A stretch of 64,000 nucleotides of DNA from Owenia fusiformis (taxonomy: Eukaryota; Annelida; Polychaeta; Sabellida; Oweniidae). The position numbers and the translations under genes were made by a program. The stretch is from contig CAIIXF020000008.1 in assembly GCA_903813345.2 (NCBI GenBank), positions 13,188,822-13,252,821 on the forward strand. The letters run 5' to 3'. Positions 44,956-56,120 of this stretch are shown here, in pieces. The notes under the pieces were generated by a model. That model saw nothing but the letters and a program-made list of their open reading frames with translations, was not told the origin of the DNA and did not search any database. Numbering within the stretch: the stretch's first letter is position 1; each line of letters begins with the position of its first letter.

Positions 44956-46122
44956 ACTACTAGATCCAGGGGGGGGAGATTCAGTAGATCATCAGATTTT
45001 CCACATTTGTTTAAAGTCTGAATAAAAACAATCGGTTCTTTATTTAATTGACGTATCGCATTCCTTTCCCCAAGAAGGACTCTTTCACACTTATTAACAA
45101 TTTATATCAGATTACAATAATACTATGTGTAACAAAAATATAGAAGAATAACTACTGTTAATGTAAGCATTAAAAAGGTACTAAGGTTGCGTCAAAAGGT
45201 AATAATTATTTGAATTTAAACAAAAATTATTTGAGAATCCGATACGTATATTTTTTTTAAATTTATATTAATCTAGCCCAAACTCACCCGTTCTGTCCTC
45301 AACTGATTATCACCAAAACTATAAAGTACATCTGAATCTTCATTTTTATTATTTTGACCTATAGAAAGGTCAACTTTTATTTCAGTTTATCATTTTTCGT
45401 TTTAAAGGAACAAGCCATTCGCATCATATAAATTGGGATGGATTTGAAAGGTGGATGAAAGATGGGAAATACCTCTACCTACTACACGAACTATTTAACT
45501 ATGGTATGCAAACCCGGGGAACATGTCTTATATTTAACTGAATACCCCATATTGTTTGAATGAAGACGTTGAATGCTGGATGAGTGTATATAGAGCAGAT
45601 ATGAAACGCAACAATCTACGTGGTGGGCCAAAAAACGATGTCTGTTTAAACCTTTCTCATCAAAACACGTCAAATATATTTTTTAAATTTTGGAAACCTT
45701 ATTTCATTGGATGCTGCAGAGAAAGTATTGGAAAATACTTAAAGCTATTTGATTTTAGAACCATCCTGTTCTGTTTGAGAAAGGCATAACATTATTTGTC
45801 TAAATTAATCAAGTTACAGCTTCGCTCATATGCCGTTTTGTTTGATCAGTGCAATGTTCTCTACGAATACCAATAAGTCTAGATCTTGATTGCGAATGAG
45901 GTTTGTATTGTGACAGGTCATTCACCTACTTCCATGACTTAGTGTATGATTATGTTTTTTTAATTCCACAAACTGTATTACAAAAAATATTATTTCCAAT
46001 TTGTTGGAGAACCTTGACATGTCGCCACCTGTAACGTCCTTCTTCAAGGTCAATAATTTAACCTAGATTTGAATGGACTTTAAAATAACCAAAATTATAA
46101 TAAGTCTAGTACAACAGTGCTT
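44956..46122. other. Intergenic stretch 5' of the vWA gene
   Basis: This holds the vWA promoter, if transcription starts near the coding start, and the 3' flank of the EF-hand gene. A G-run lies directly upstream of the vWA start (44970-44976). No other gene is recognised. Confidence 0.4.
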
Positions 46123-46128
46123 TTTATT
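46123..46128 (-). other. Poly(A) signal of the EF-hand gene
   Basis: AATAAA on the minus strand, about 170 bases past the stop codon. Confidence 0.55.
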
Positions 46129-46299
46129 TCTTTTTATCTTTTTTACATATCGTATCAAATCGTATTTTGTTGTTGTATTCAAGTTCTGTACAATTTGCGG
46201 TTTCAAAATGAAGCAATATCCCATCCAATTCTAGTAAATGTTTTTTTCACAATTACGATCTGCATGTTTGTTCCAAGAAGACATTCTGTGAATGTTAAT

Positions 46300-46875
46300 T
46301 TAGATTGTTATCGTTTCTCCAGTCAGGGGTCCCCATAGTCTATTACCGTTGTCAGCGTCTGTTGTATTGAACATGTAATCCTCCCATGTAGCCAGGAACT
46401 CATCTCGACTAATCAGGCCATCCGCATTGGTGTCAATACGTTTAAAAGATGCCAGGGCAAAAGGTTTATAAGGTTGTATACCAAAAGAACGATACAGAAC
46501 CTCGAATTCCTCCTTTGATATGAATCCATCATGATTGGTGTCTACGACATCAAAGAATAAATGAGTAACATCATCAATTATTTTTTTTCGTGAATCATCA
46601 TTTGCGCCATTTTTTGCTGAAGCCATCCCTTTGAATGCGGTAACGAGGAGCTCTTCTGTTAAGTATGCATCACTTTTCTCGTCACGGCATGGATGGAAGT
46701 GTTCCCAAATTTTATGCCATTTTTCTTTTAAGGCATTTATGTATTCGACATCAAGGTTACCAAATTGTACTAGATTGTCTGCAACGTGCTCCCAATCTTC
46801 AAATGCCCATTTCCCATCTTTGTTTGTGTCCCAAAGAGCAAATAGAGTTCTGATTTTCCTTTCATAATGAGACAT
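46300..46875 (-). CDS. Sarcoplasmic calcium-binding-type EF-hand protein, 191 aa
   Basis: A single uninterrupted coding exon. There are canonical EF loops at residues 16-27 (DTNKDGKWAFED, with Asp instead of Glu in the last position), 112-123 (DTNHDGFISKEE) and 148-159 (DTNADGLISRDE). The second EF position (about 65-76) looks degenerate. Size, Trp content and the spacing of a 1, 3, 4 pattern match invertebrate sarcoplasmic calcium-binding proteins and calexcitins, soluble Ca2+ buffers or sensors of muscle and nerve. Either name could apply. The start ATG follows a short AG-rich leader; a non-coding upstream exon is possible. It lies about 1.3 kb beyond the vWA gene in the same orientation, with no sign of a functional link. 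Confidence 0.85.
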   Translation of the reverse strand: MSHYERKIRTLFALWDTNKDGKWAFEDWEHVADNLVQFGNLDVEYINALKEKWHKIWEHFHPCRDEKSDAYLTEELLVTAFKGMASAKNGANDDSRKKIIDDVTHLFFDVVDTNHDGFISKEEFEVLYRSFGIQPYKPFALASFKRIDTNADGLISRDEFLATWEDYMFNTTDADNGNRLWGPLTGETITI

Positions 46876-48359
46876 CTCCGCTCTTGAAATTTTCTACCTG
46901 GAGGTACATGTAGGAAATCTGCATTTTAAATTATGTCCATCTAAAATAATACCATTTAATGTTTCTAAAGTTTCCTTTGTCTTGGCGATTGTTTACTTGA
47001 TACATCACAATACTTGCATTCTTGCCTACCTCAATTTACATAACAGTTGTGTTGTGTTGTTTTACAATTGAAATTACAACCAAAAGTTTTCACTTACCTC
47101 TAACTGCTTTTGTTCTACCTCTTGTTAACCGGTTGTAAGTCACAGAAGCTATGTTAGTTACTGTTAAACTGTGAAAAGTAAAATGTTTACAATGGACTAC
47201 ACGATCAAAGAGAGAACACGAGGAGAGGAAATCCGATGATTTGTATAGGAGTCTTATTTCTATTTGACAAGGAGAGACCATTAAAACGTGACGTCTTACG
47301 TGAAGGCTAAGATGTGTGAAAGTCAGTTATATTCAAACACTTGTATCGTTTATTCCATTAGCATATTGAAAATACTAAGTAATTCTGTAAATGTCACACA
47401 AAATTTCTCTGTAAATATTTGGCAACTAGAAGTTACGAGGGAAATTTCAATCGACATGACATTGGTAAATATTAAAAAACTTTGACCAGTAGTCCTTCGA
47501 ATAACATTGGTACAAAACATTGGCCATTTCCAGACCCCTTGCTTTTGTATGATGTTTGTGTTGTGTTCGTAAAAATAATGAACAGTCACTTCAGTTTTCT
47601 TGATTTTCTCGTATAGACTATAATAGTGGTGTACTTTTGAAGTGTCAACGACCTCGTGCATCAAGTTGTTAAAAGGTGGGATTTCCAGGTTGATTTATCT
47701 TTCTTTGCCCAATTTTGTGAAATAAGCAAGTGATTTCTCGACTGGTCTCATACACAATATCCCTAAAGTATATTCTTGTGATTCCCAAAGACAATGTAGA
47801 TTCAGTGCATATTATGTATACACTGATACGTGTGGTATATCCCAAGAGGACACTGATGTTGGTGAATACTGAATATGTTGTCAGAATGACCCCGATTCGT
47901 ATAAGCAGGGTTTGGTTATTGAAATAAGGAGACTTAGCACGGTTTAGCTTTGAACTAAACAAGACAATTCAAGAGGATTCCAGCAAAACTGTTTCGGAGT
48001 AACCCTGTATTATTTCAAAATTGAAATCTTTCTTAATTTTTCGTTAGATTTTTAATTTGTCATATATGAATAAATATTTACCCTGCGTGCAGAGTCTAGT
48101 TAATCTACGAAGAAGACGAAGCTCTCTTTTAAGAAGTGAAGTCAAACGAATGCAAAGGGTAACTTATATTATACATGGTAATCTAAATTACAGTACAACG
48201 AGTTGACGTCTTTTTCAGAGTGCTTTCAAACAATCAAGACATACCTCAAAAAGAGAATTTCTGGAATATAGATGTCATCATATTCGTATGCATTCTTTAT
48301 CATAAGATGGAAATTAGAATGGCGCTGAAGTGGCTTTAAATTACAGAATACACCGGAGC
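46876..48359. other. Intergenic stretch
   Basis: No gene is recognised. Several ~60-100-codon frames on both strands lack family features or splice context. Confidence 0.4.
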
Positions 48360-48362
48360 TTA

Positions 48363-49297
48363 CACCCCAGTCACATTTCCTACGGCGACCTTGCAGTCTA
48401 TCATTTCTGCGACCAGTAACATTTCTACGCTCGCCGTGGAATTTCTGCGCTCTCATACTTTTGCAGTCACATTTCCCACGGCAGCCGCACGGTGAATTTT
48501 AAATTTCTGTTGATAAATAATACTTTTTCATTTTATTTACATCGGGACAATTTATAAATTAGTGCTAGGATGTAATATCAAATGAAAAGTGATCGTGAAA
48601 CATTGACAAATAATGATTCAATCTTGTTGAGCCAGTTGATTTCTACGGGGACCTCAGAAATGAACAAATATTATAACTCCGAGTTATAATTTCTACGGCG
48701 ACCCTGCGGCCTGTAGAAAACTGGATGCGCCGTACGGAGGCCGCAAGGCGAGCGTAGTTTTCCTACGCTCACCGCAGAAATACACTGATTTAATTGATCT
48801 GCGGTCGACGCACGCCCTCCGTACGACAAATGTGACTGGGGTGTTAGCCCTCCACATAACACCCCAGTCACATTTGTCTTACGGAGGCCGTGCGTCGACC
48901 GCAGATCAATTAAATCAGTGAATTACTGCGGCGAGAATTATGAAACATGATTGTGACACTGCTCCACATACCCGCGACTCCTGTTATCATAACAACCATA
49001 ACTTTTTTATTTTGAAACAATTTGTCATGACAGTTGCAGGATAAATTGTTACAATGTCATTCTACAATCTGTAGCAATTTCATCTCACAACAGGTAAATC
49101 TATTGAAATTAGAGCATTTGTATCTTTACTTTCCGGACACCCTGTATCAACAGAAATTTAAAATTCACCATGCGGCTGCTGTGGGAAATGTGATTGCAAA
49201 AGTATGAGAGCGCAGAAATTCTACGGCGAGCGTAGAAAGGTTACTGGCCGCATAAATGATAGACCGCACGGCGGCCGTGGGAAATGTTACTGGGGCG
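48363..49297. mobile_element. 935 bp Harbinger-like MITE, TTA duplication
   Basis: Inverted arms of about 160-170 bp start CACCCCAGTCACATTTCC and CGCCCCAGTAACATTTCC. TTA flanks both ends (48360-48362 and 49298-49300), as made by PIF/Harbinger transposases. A second, tight palindrome (48782-48930) sits inside and reuses the same CCCCAGTCACATTTG words, suggesting a related copy inserted within or an internal rearrangement. No transposase. Confidence 0.7.
48782..48930. repeat. Nested 149 bp palindrome
   Basis: CACTGATTTAATTGATCTGC and its complement form the ends; the arms are about 65 bp and nearly perfect, with a ~12 bp loop. Confidence 0.75.
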
Positions 49298-49300
49298 TTA

Positions 49301-49885
49301 GGCTAGGGAATTACAAACGAACAATTTTAAGATCTAATGTTATATTTCAAAGCTCTACCTTAGTGACTAATATGTCATGATATGACATCTAAAGAGTCAA
49401 TAAAAAAGTATTTATGCACAATCCAATTATCACCGTCCATGCATAATTCATCATAAACAAAGCTTGGCAAGGTGTGTCTCATTCCAGCCTATCACCGCCC
49501 CCAAGGTCATTGAATGGTTGTCAAGGTGACATCTTGACTCTACATATTGAAATTGATGCTTTGCCTGAAAAATGAAAGTATGTTCTTTTGTGATTTCGTA
49601 TCTCTCAGGAGATTTCGTAGAAAATATTTTGCTGTGTGAAAAGAATTAAGCTAAAAGCTTACATTGACAATTGACATACACTTATACTGTGGCTGAATTA
49701 TTCCACTGAGACTTTGTTTCCTAATTCCCACTGGGCGATCATGCAGATTTGAAAACAATGCCTTCAAGGGAATGATTCAATCCAAAATACACTCAGTGTC
49801 CTTAAATAAAAACGAATTCACTAATTTTAGAAAAGTGTACCTTAAGAACACTGACATAAAACTCATCTTGTTATAAAACTCACAT
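49301..49885. other. Gene-free stretch
   Basis: No gene or ordered repeat recognised. Confidence 0.4.
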
Positions 49886-50411
49886 AATCACTGCTACCCA
49901 CCTAATTACACAGACGTATCGTCGGTGTATCATGGCGGAACTTCCCCCGGGACTAGGTTTCAGGTAAGATTTTTTTATTTCCCGATTTACACCTACTTAT
50001 AAGTCACGTTGTGGATAATAATTTGGCTCGAAGTTAAGGAAGATAGTCTAGTTTGAGAATGTGTCGATGGTTTTAGGTTTTATATGTTAACAAAAACACA
50101 ATTCACGTATTTAGTCCCTCGCTTTTCTTACACTGACGATCGGCATTAATATTGCCAATATAACACTGATATTGGTCGTTCGTCAGTGTAAGAAAAGCGA
50201 GGGACTAAATACGTGAATTGTGTCTTTGTTAACATATAAAACCTAAAACCATCGACACATTCTCAAACTAGACTATCTTCCTTAACTTCGAGCCAAATTA
50301 TTATCCACAACGTGACTTATAAGTAGGTGTAAAGCCGAAACGTAGTCCCGGAGGAAGTTCCGCCATGATACACCGACGATACGTCTGTGTAATTAAGTGG
50401 GTAGCAGTGAT
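49886..50411. repeat. 526 bp near-perfect palindrome enclosing a first-exon-like sequence
   Basis: The arms are about 240 bp with a ~45 bp AT-rich loop centred near 50150. The outer ends are AATCACTGCTACCCA and TGGGTAGCAGTGAT. Each arm contains ATGGCGGAACTTCC; in the left arm it reads on to a consensus donor (TTTCAG|GTAAGA). The right arm has lost about 20 bases spanning that donor. The high arm identity points to a recent inverted duplication or ongoing gene conversion. Confidence 0.85.
49932..49963 (+). other. First-exon-like sequence (MAELPPGLGF) in the palindrome
   Basis: ATGGCGGAACTTCCCCCGGG opens a frame of ten codons plus two bases that runs into CAG|GTAAGA. It looks like a short first coding exon with a strong donor, but no matching downstream exon was found, so it may be a captured gene start. 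Confidence 0.25.
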
Positions 50412-50724
50412 AATTATATAGTATATTTCAAAATTGTCCGGAGCCAAACTTTTCGATCGGAGCATTTGTAAACTGTAATCTCAATAATTTCAATAATTAT
50501 CAATGTAGTAGATATGCGTGAAACCAATAAAATAGGCCGAAATGTCAATAAAAAACTTAAGTCGGGGTCAGGAGGTAAGTAAACAAATTGGAACAGCCAA
50601 ATGCTCAACCGGAAGTAGAAATGAAAAAAGTGAAAATGAACATCAAAATTGACGATTTTGCAATATTCTGGTGAGTTTTCATGTTCGAATCGTAAAATAG
50701 ACCTCAGACTCTCAGAGCAGGGCT

Positions 50725-50845
50725 GCTAGTTTCGAATACACCCCTTAGGTCTAGGCACAAAAGCTTTCGAACAGAAAACAGAAAACGTTTGTGCCTAGAC
50801 CCTGCGGGGTGTATTCGAAACTAGTAGCCCTGTTCTTCGGTCTAT
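50725..50845. repeat. Hairpin MITE, second copy of the 42225-42340 family
   Basis: TACACCCCTTAGGTCTAGGC is mirrored by GCCTAGACCCTGCGGGGTGT. It is flanked by TTTCGAA on both sides and followed by TTCTTCGGTCTATAT as in the first copy. Confidence 0.6.
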
Positions 50846-51153
50846 ATTTCTTAATTCTAATATGATATGTGACGTCACAATAACTAGAACAATTGATTTA
50901 TTGGTCTATATTGGGGCATATATGACCACTTATTTAAAAAGTTGTTCTTCGTTTATCATATTAGAATCATAACAAAGACCTCGATTCTATGATTATGGTC
51001 TTTTAACAATGGACAGAATAAAAATTTCCGTCATATATTGCGCCATGTAAATCATAGAATGTTATTTCATAATTATGAAAAGAGAATAGGTAATAATGAC
51101 ATCACAATGGGAATAAGATATCACGGTTGTCCATTTTTGGGAGTATGACTGTA

Positions 51154-51748
51154 CTACACGTTCATATGATGATCATGACCAATAGTATGATCCCCGTGGC
51201 TGTTGTGATTTGAATCAACATGACCCTGATGCTCATTCTGATTTTGTCCACCATGTTCAGTGTTATGTTCACTGCCATGTTTATGGTTCATTTGGTGTTG
51301 ATGCTGATTGTGTCCTTCATTAACTTCTCCAGCGTCCATGTTATGATGCATTGTACTTTGTCTGTGGTTCTTTTTATTATGTCCATCAGGGTGACTTTCC
51401 TCATTTTCCTCACTTGTATGTCTATGGAGTGGTGTTCTCTGCTTGTTCTTGTTTTTACCATGGCCCTTACGTTTATTAGTGCCCTTGACATTATCATGGT
51501 CATGATGGTCCATTCGATGTTCACGGTTCATTTCTTTTTGATGGTCCATTCCATGCTGGTGGTCCATTCCATGCTGGTGGTCCATTCCATGCTCATGGTT
51601 CATTTCTTTATGATGGTCCGTTCCATGCTGGTGGTCCATTCCATGCTGGTGATTCATTCCATGCTGGTGTTTCATTTCGTGTTGATGGTTCATTCCGTGC
51701 TGTTGGTGACCATGTCCTCGTTTACCACCATGCTCTATTGGACCATAC
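51154..51748 (-). CDS. His-rich repeat protein, C-terminal exon, 198 codons with stop
   Basis: The frame follows a TTGTTAATAG acceptor at 51749-51750 and runs to TAG at 51154. Upstream in-frame codons belong to the intron, so the true start lies in an exon not found. About a quarter of the residues are histidine. The first third is tandem variants of HGMDHQ (about ten copies of the HG-M-[DN]-H-[QE] theme), the middle is Lys/Arg-rich (GHGKNKNKQR), and the end is again His/Asn/Gln/Gly-rich. There is no fold-forming domain. Such sequences bind Zn, Cu or Ni ions; storage, matrix or buffering roles are inference. The complementary long frame on the + strand (51220-51879) is a shadow of this repeat. 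Confidence 0.7.
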
Positions 51749-51750
51749 CT

Positions 51751-53101
51751 ATTAACAAACAAAAAGTATATAAGCTATTCCATGATATTATACAAATTAG
51801 GTTTCATCTAATTAGTTTTGATGCTTACATTGATTTAGCATCTATATATCACCATACTGTATTCACTTGTTCTCCATAAATGTCTGATGCAGACATAACA
51901 GCTTACATTCTCTTGTAATTACCTGTGTTAGGGCTATAGCCGACTCGTTTGTATTTCAAGTTGTGTATTTTGAAGTAGTCACGAGTGTTTGTGTCGTTTA
52001 CGTTTGGGATTAAGTAATAAAAAGAATTGGTTGTCTTTTTATGAGAATAAGCCTAAATGCAGACAAAGACACAATTACATTTTCTGACATCAAAGAATCT
52101 TAAACACGATACAATAACAGACATTTCAAAATCAGGATATCCACTTGGGTTTTATACATCTTAAGGAATGTATAATTTCTGATGATATTAGAATCTACTT
52201 TCATCTGACTGCATCGCATCATCTTATAATGTAATCAACGTTTTCCATCAATTGCTATTTTCTCATAACCCGCGACATCAGACATAAATTATTCCTACAG
52301 TTTCTTGATACTCTAGTCAACCATATTAAGTCATCTGTGGAACTTAAATTTAAAGACAGGTTTTGAAGTAATCTTCATTGGCCAAAAGGTGCCACATTCA
52401 TTGTTTTGGGAATCACATTCGGTTTTTGTGTAATATTGTATTATTAGTTTTGGCGAGTATGCCTTATAGATCAATTACTTCTAAATGAACCCATACCCGG
52501 GAATATACTCGTTTACCAATGCGAGTCTGCACTATGTAGGCCAAATGTCTTTAAAATGTGTCGAGATATATTTTGGAGAATTTGCCAAATCAGGATTTTA
52601 TATTGTTACGATGTGGCTAAATATGGGAAATATAGTTAGTGCATATGCAATCCTATACTTGGAACTTGCCATATCGAATTTCATTTGTCGGAATGTGGTT
52701 TTCATTTGTTAATGGCAAATGTTCGTAATAAATCAATTCGAAGCAAATGAACCAGAACGTTTTGATTTACACAGCTCACCCAGAATCCCATCCGGAATTA
52801 TAATACGGTTGACATACAGATCATTGGCATGGGATTTGACGATGGTATTCTAGGCACAGGCAAATATATGTCTGTATGATAAAATAGGATTCGCAATCAG
52901 AATTCCATTGATCATAGATTCTCCGTATAATATCAGGGACATCATACGAAACGGAACATATACGCTGTAAGCTAACCAAATTATTGATTCTTCTGGTAGT
53001 TGTGAAGAATCGCAATAAGCCCAGAGCTATTAAGATTGAAAGTCCCCTCAAATTCGACTCGCTTGTAGGATTGAAATTTAGGAAAAAGTAAATTCAAGAA
53101 T
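51751..53101. other. Interval between two divergent genes
   Basis: The missing 5' exon(s) of the His-rich gene should lie here or beyond. I tested the AACACAG|GTAATT donor near 51920 (minus strand), but its phase does not fit the His-rich exon. The promoter of the 90 aa gene is also presumably here. Confidence 0.35.
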
Positions 53102-54001
53102 ATGGCCGAGAGTACCAAGGATAAAGTGTTTGAAGTAGTAGGATCAATGAAGATGAAGGTACGTCAATTACATTGTTGTTATATTCAGTTTTGTGCAAAT
53201 AATTGCAAAATGCAAGCTATGAAGCTCATCTGTAGAGCTGTTTTAGCCGAAGGACAGCGGCAAAAATTACTTTCATTTCTCATTGATTGAGACACTGTAC
53301 AAGTGATTTGTGCATTGGCAAAATTGATAAAGACGATGGGAAACAAATAAAAAGGAAATATGCATTATATTGCAGAAAATGAATTAATAACGCCAATTCA
53401 GTAGGGAATTTGGTAAATGGGACACTTGGAAGGCTTATCCTGTCCTTTATGGGGGTATATGGACTTTTGTCAAAGAGAAGGTCAAAAGGAGTAAAAACTA
53501 GGTCAAAGCTAGTGATAGTGACCCGGGAATGTCAAATTGTCCATAAAGCCATCAATAATTAGAACATAACCTCCATTGGACGAAGCAATTCTTGTGTGTA
53601 CACTGTGGTACACTTTAACACCAATAATTGGTATTAAAGTGTACCACAACAACAGTGTACGTACACAATTCTCTTCACTCCATTCTATCCATTTGATTGA
53701 TTTATCATAAATACCATAAATAAAGCAAAACTAGTGGTAAATAAATCTTGGTTAACGGAACTGAATAAAACATTGACATTTTTAGGTTGGCGAACTTGGC
53801 GGAGTTATTCGAGACAAGGCTGGCGAGCTTGGGGGCAATATCAGCGCCAAACTCTCGCAGTTACAAAGTGGCAGATCCGAAGATGAAATACCAGATCCCG
53901 TGATGCCACCAGCTCCCAGTGCTGAACAGAATGGCTCCCAAGTGCCCTCAGAGACTAATTATAACGACTCGAGTCAACAGCAAGGTGGTGGGCTGATGTA
54001 A
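53102..54001 (+). CDS. Small amphipathic-helix protein, 2 exons, 90 aa
   Basis: Exons 53102-53158 and 53786-54001, joined in phase 0 (ATGAAG|GTACG ... TTTTAG|GTTGGC). The start follows an A-rich leader; AATAAA lies at 54049-54054. The first half is Lys/Glu-rich and helical, with an imperfect repeat (VGELGGVIRDKAGELGGNI) of about 11-residue periodicity, like LEA-type or lipid-surface helices. The second half (from about residue 49) is Pro/Ser/Asn/Gln-rich and probably disordered, ending GGGLM. No signal peptide or membrane segment. I do not recognise the family; membrane-surface or stress-protectant roles are speculation. Confidence 0.65.
53592..53668. repeat. Hairpin in the intron of the 90 aa gene
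   Basis: TGTGGTACACTTTAACACC is mirrored by GGTATTAAAGTGTACCACA with AATAATT as loop; outer bases ACACTG/CAGTGT extend the stem imperfectly. Confidence 0.7.
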
Positions 54002-54054
54002 GATACTGTCAGTGCCTGTGATGACGTCATGAGGTCCAACAATGACCAAATAAA

Positions 54055-54640
54055 CAGACATAGTTAACGATCTTTGTTTTTGATAATTATACTGGGGCCC
54101 AATTTGCAAAATTGTCGTTATCTGATTAAATGCGTAAGAAATTCAATAAGATAACGGTTTAAGTAAGGAAGACAGAAAATTGAACTAAAAACAATATTTC
54201 TAACAATGAGATCTATAATGGAACAGATCAACCTCGAGGAATCTTTGTAAATACCTATCCAATATACACATTCAATGTGAACGGAGAGTAATACGAAACT
54301 AAAGCAAGATGGATTCGAAAATATCTTACATTTATCACAGACTTTGACTAAGAGCAGCTCTAACAGCCGGAAAAGATTACAGACTTACATGTACAATGCT
54401 ATCAACGGGAAACTCAAGAGGGAAGCCTCAGACAAACTGACTTCTCGTCGTTGTGATACTTCGCCCCTTGACTATGTTCGAGCACTGGATTGATTAATAC
54501 TGCAAAGCCCGTTGAATTACAATGGGATGGTTAATAAAAAGACAATCTCGGATAAAACAGATTTGATCCAACAGAGAGCAGAATTCGTGAAAGTAAATTA
54601 TAAGGCCATATATTCTATTCCCGTTTGAACCCAGATATAG
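54055..54640. other. Gene-free stretch
   Basis: No gene recognised. Confidence 0.4.
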
Positions 54641-54786
54641 AGATTATCCTATATGAGGTTCAGGATATTGGGATTATCCCGAGGCTAATATAATATATTT
54701 GCCCGAGGGCCGCAGGTCCCGAGGGAAAATATATTATATTGGCCAAGGGATAATCCCAATATCCTGAACCGACTATAGGATAATAT
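54641..54786. repeat. 146 bp palindrome
   Basis: ATTATCCTATATGAGGTTCA is matched by TGAACCGACTATAGGATAAT; the loop region holds CCCGAGGGCCGCAGGTCCCG. Arms of about 60 bp, imperfect. Confidence 0.65.
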
Positions 54787-55074
54787 GTTTATCCCATACC
54801 AATCTTGGTCATCTGGTTCACATTGTTCAATCGTGGAAATATTTTAAAATATTCATGTCCAGTTTTGTTTTCTTGGCCGTGGGCGGATTTTCCTGTTCTC
54901 TCAAATATTCCCACATTTATTTTCTCGAATTTTTGATTGATTAAGTGGATGCTCTTTCCCTTTTTTAAACCATCAAACAGATCCCGATTGTCTGTGTTTT
55001 CTCCATTGTAGTTCACAGTCATAACGCGAACGTTACAAATTATGAACAAATATGCGAGCGGCGATTATGACGTA

Positions 55075-55136
55075 GCGGGCAGATATACTATATCTGCCCG
55101 CTCGGAGCGGGACGTATAGCTATATCTGCCCGCTGA
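55075..55136. repeat. GC-rich mini-palindromes
   Basis: AGCGGGCAGATATA and TATATCTGCCCGCT are a perfect inverted pair, followed by a further TATATCTGCCCGCT copy about 35 bp on. Confidence 0.6.
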
Positions 55137-56115
55137 TGAAAATATAAGTTTTTACAAACCAGCTTTATGTACCCGTTACACGTCCAAGTATGGGATAAAT
55201 AGTTATATCCGTAAAAGCATATAAGACTCGTATCACAACTTTTCATAGAGGAGATATGAATGTGCAAATAGTAAGATAAATGAATATGTCTAGAAAATGC
55301 ACATTAGCGTCAGAAAATGAGATTCTCTCTATTGCGTTCATTTTTGTTGAGTTGAGTAGAATGTTTTCAAAAATAGAATCCTATAGTATATGTTTGTTAT
55401 TAGCCATTGATATGACAAAATATGCGCCGATGTAATATAGAATATTCACATACCCCCAGGGTGACGGAAAATCGATCGCAGATACGAGGATTTTATAGAG
55501 AACAAGTTCTACCATGGCTACAATTTAGTCAAGTTCCGCACATTTTATCAGTAATATTCACCAGGTATCTTTTTTCGTTCATTGCTATGCAGTTCGAAGA
55601 TTTCACTACTCGTGTATGGTTTAATGTTAGGTGATTTTATTGCTATTTCCAGTAAATTTGTTAGTGCAAGACACATGGCAATCTGCATTTTGCTAATGGG
55701 TCCGCAAACATTAATCCGACACCCACAACTGTAAAGAACATTTGTGGAATTGTCTGCTACAATCGATCGAAAATCGTTTGCTCTTTCGTTTGAGTAAGAT
55801 TAATTTATCCTACTTTTTCTACTTTCTATGTTTGAAAATGTCATGGAATGCAGAGTAACCACTGTACGCATGTAGACACTTCAAAATTTCAAATGTTAAC
55901 ATTGAGGAAACACGCATGCATGTGGATCCCTCGTTTCCTCATGGGATTGAACATCGTAGACTCATCCATAAATAAGTAGACTCTAATGGACAATCTGATA
56001 GGACTTTCTAAATTGCCAATATGCATGCATTTCTGGATGATTTCAGCGAAATTTGACTGTTATAGATAGTCAGCAGATTATAAATGGCCATTGGGCCTCC
56101 AAAATGGTTCATTGA
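55137..56115. other. Gene-free stretch
   Basis: No gene recognised. Confidence 0.4.
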
Positions 56116-56120
56116 TCGTT

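Noticed and set aside
51220-51879. 219-codon hydrophobic frame on the + strand
   Set aside because: Exact antisense shadow of the His-rich coding repeat; CAT/ATG symmetry makes it open.
51890-51950. Minus-strand donor AACACAG|GTAATT as first exon of the His-rich gene
   Set aside because: Phase does not match the acceptor at 51748 in any open frame.
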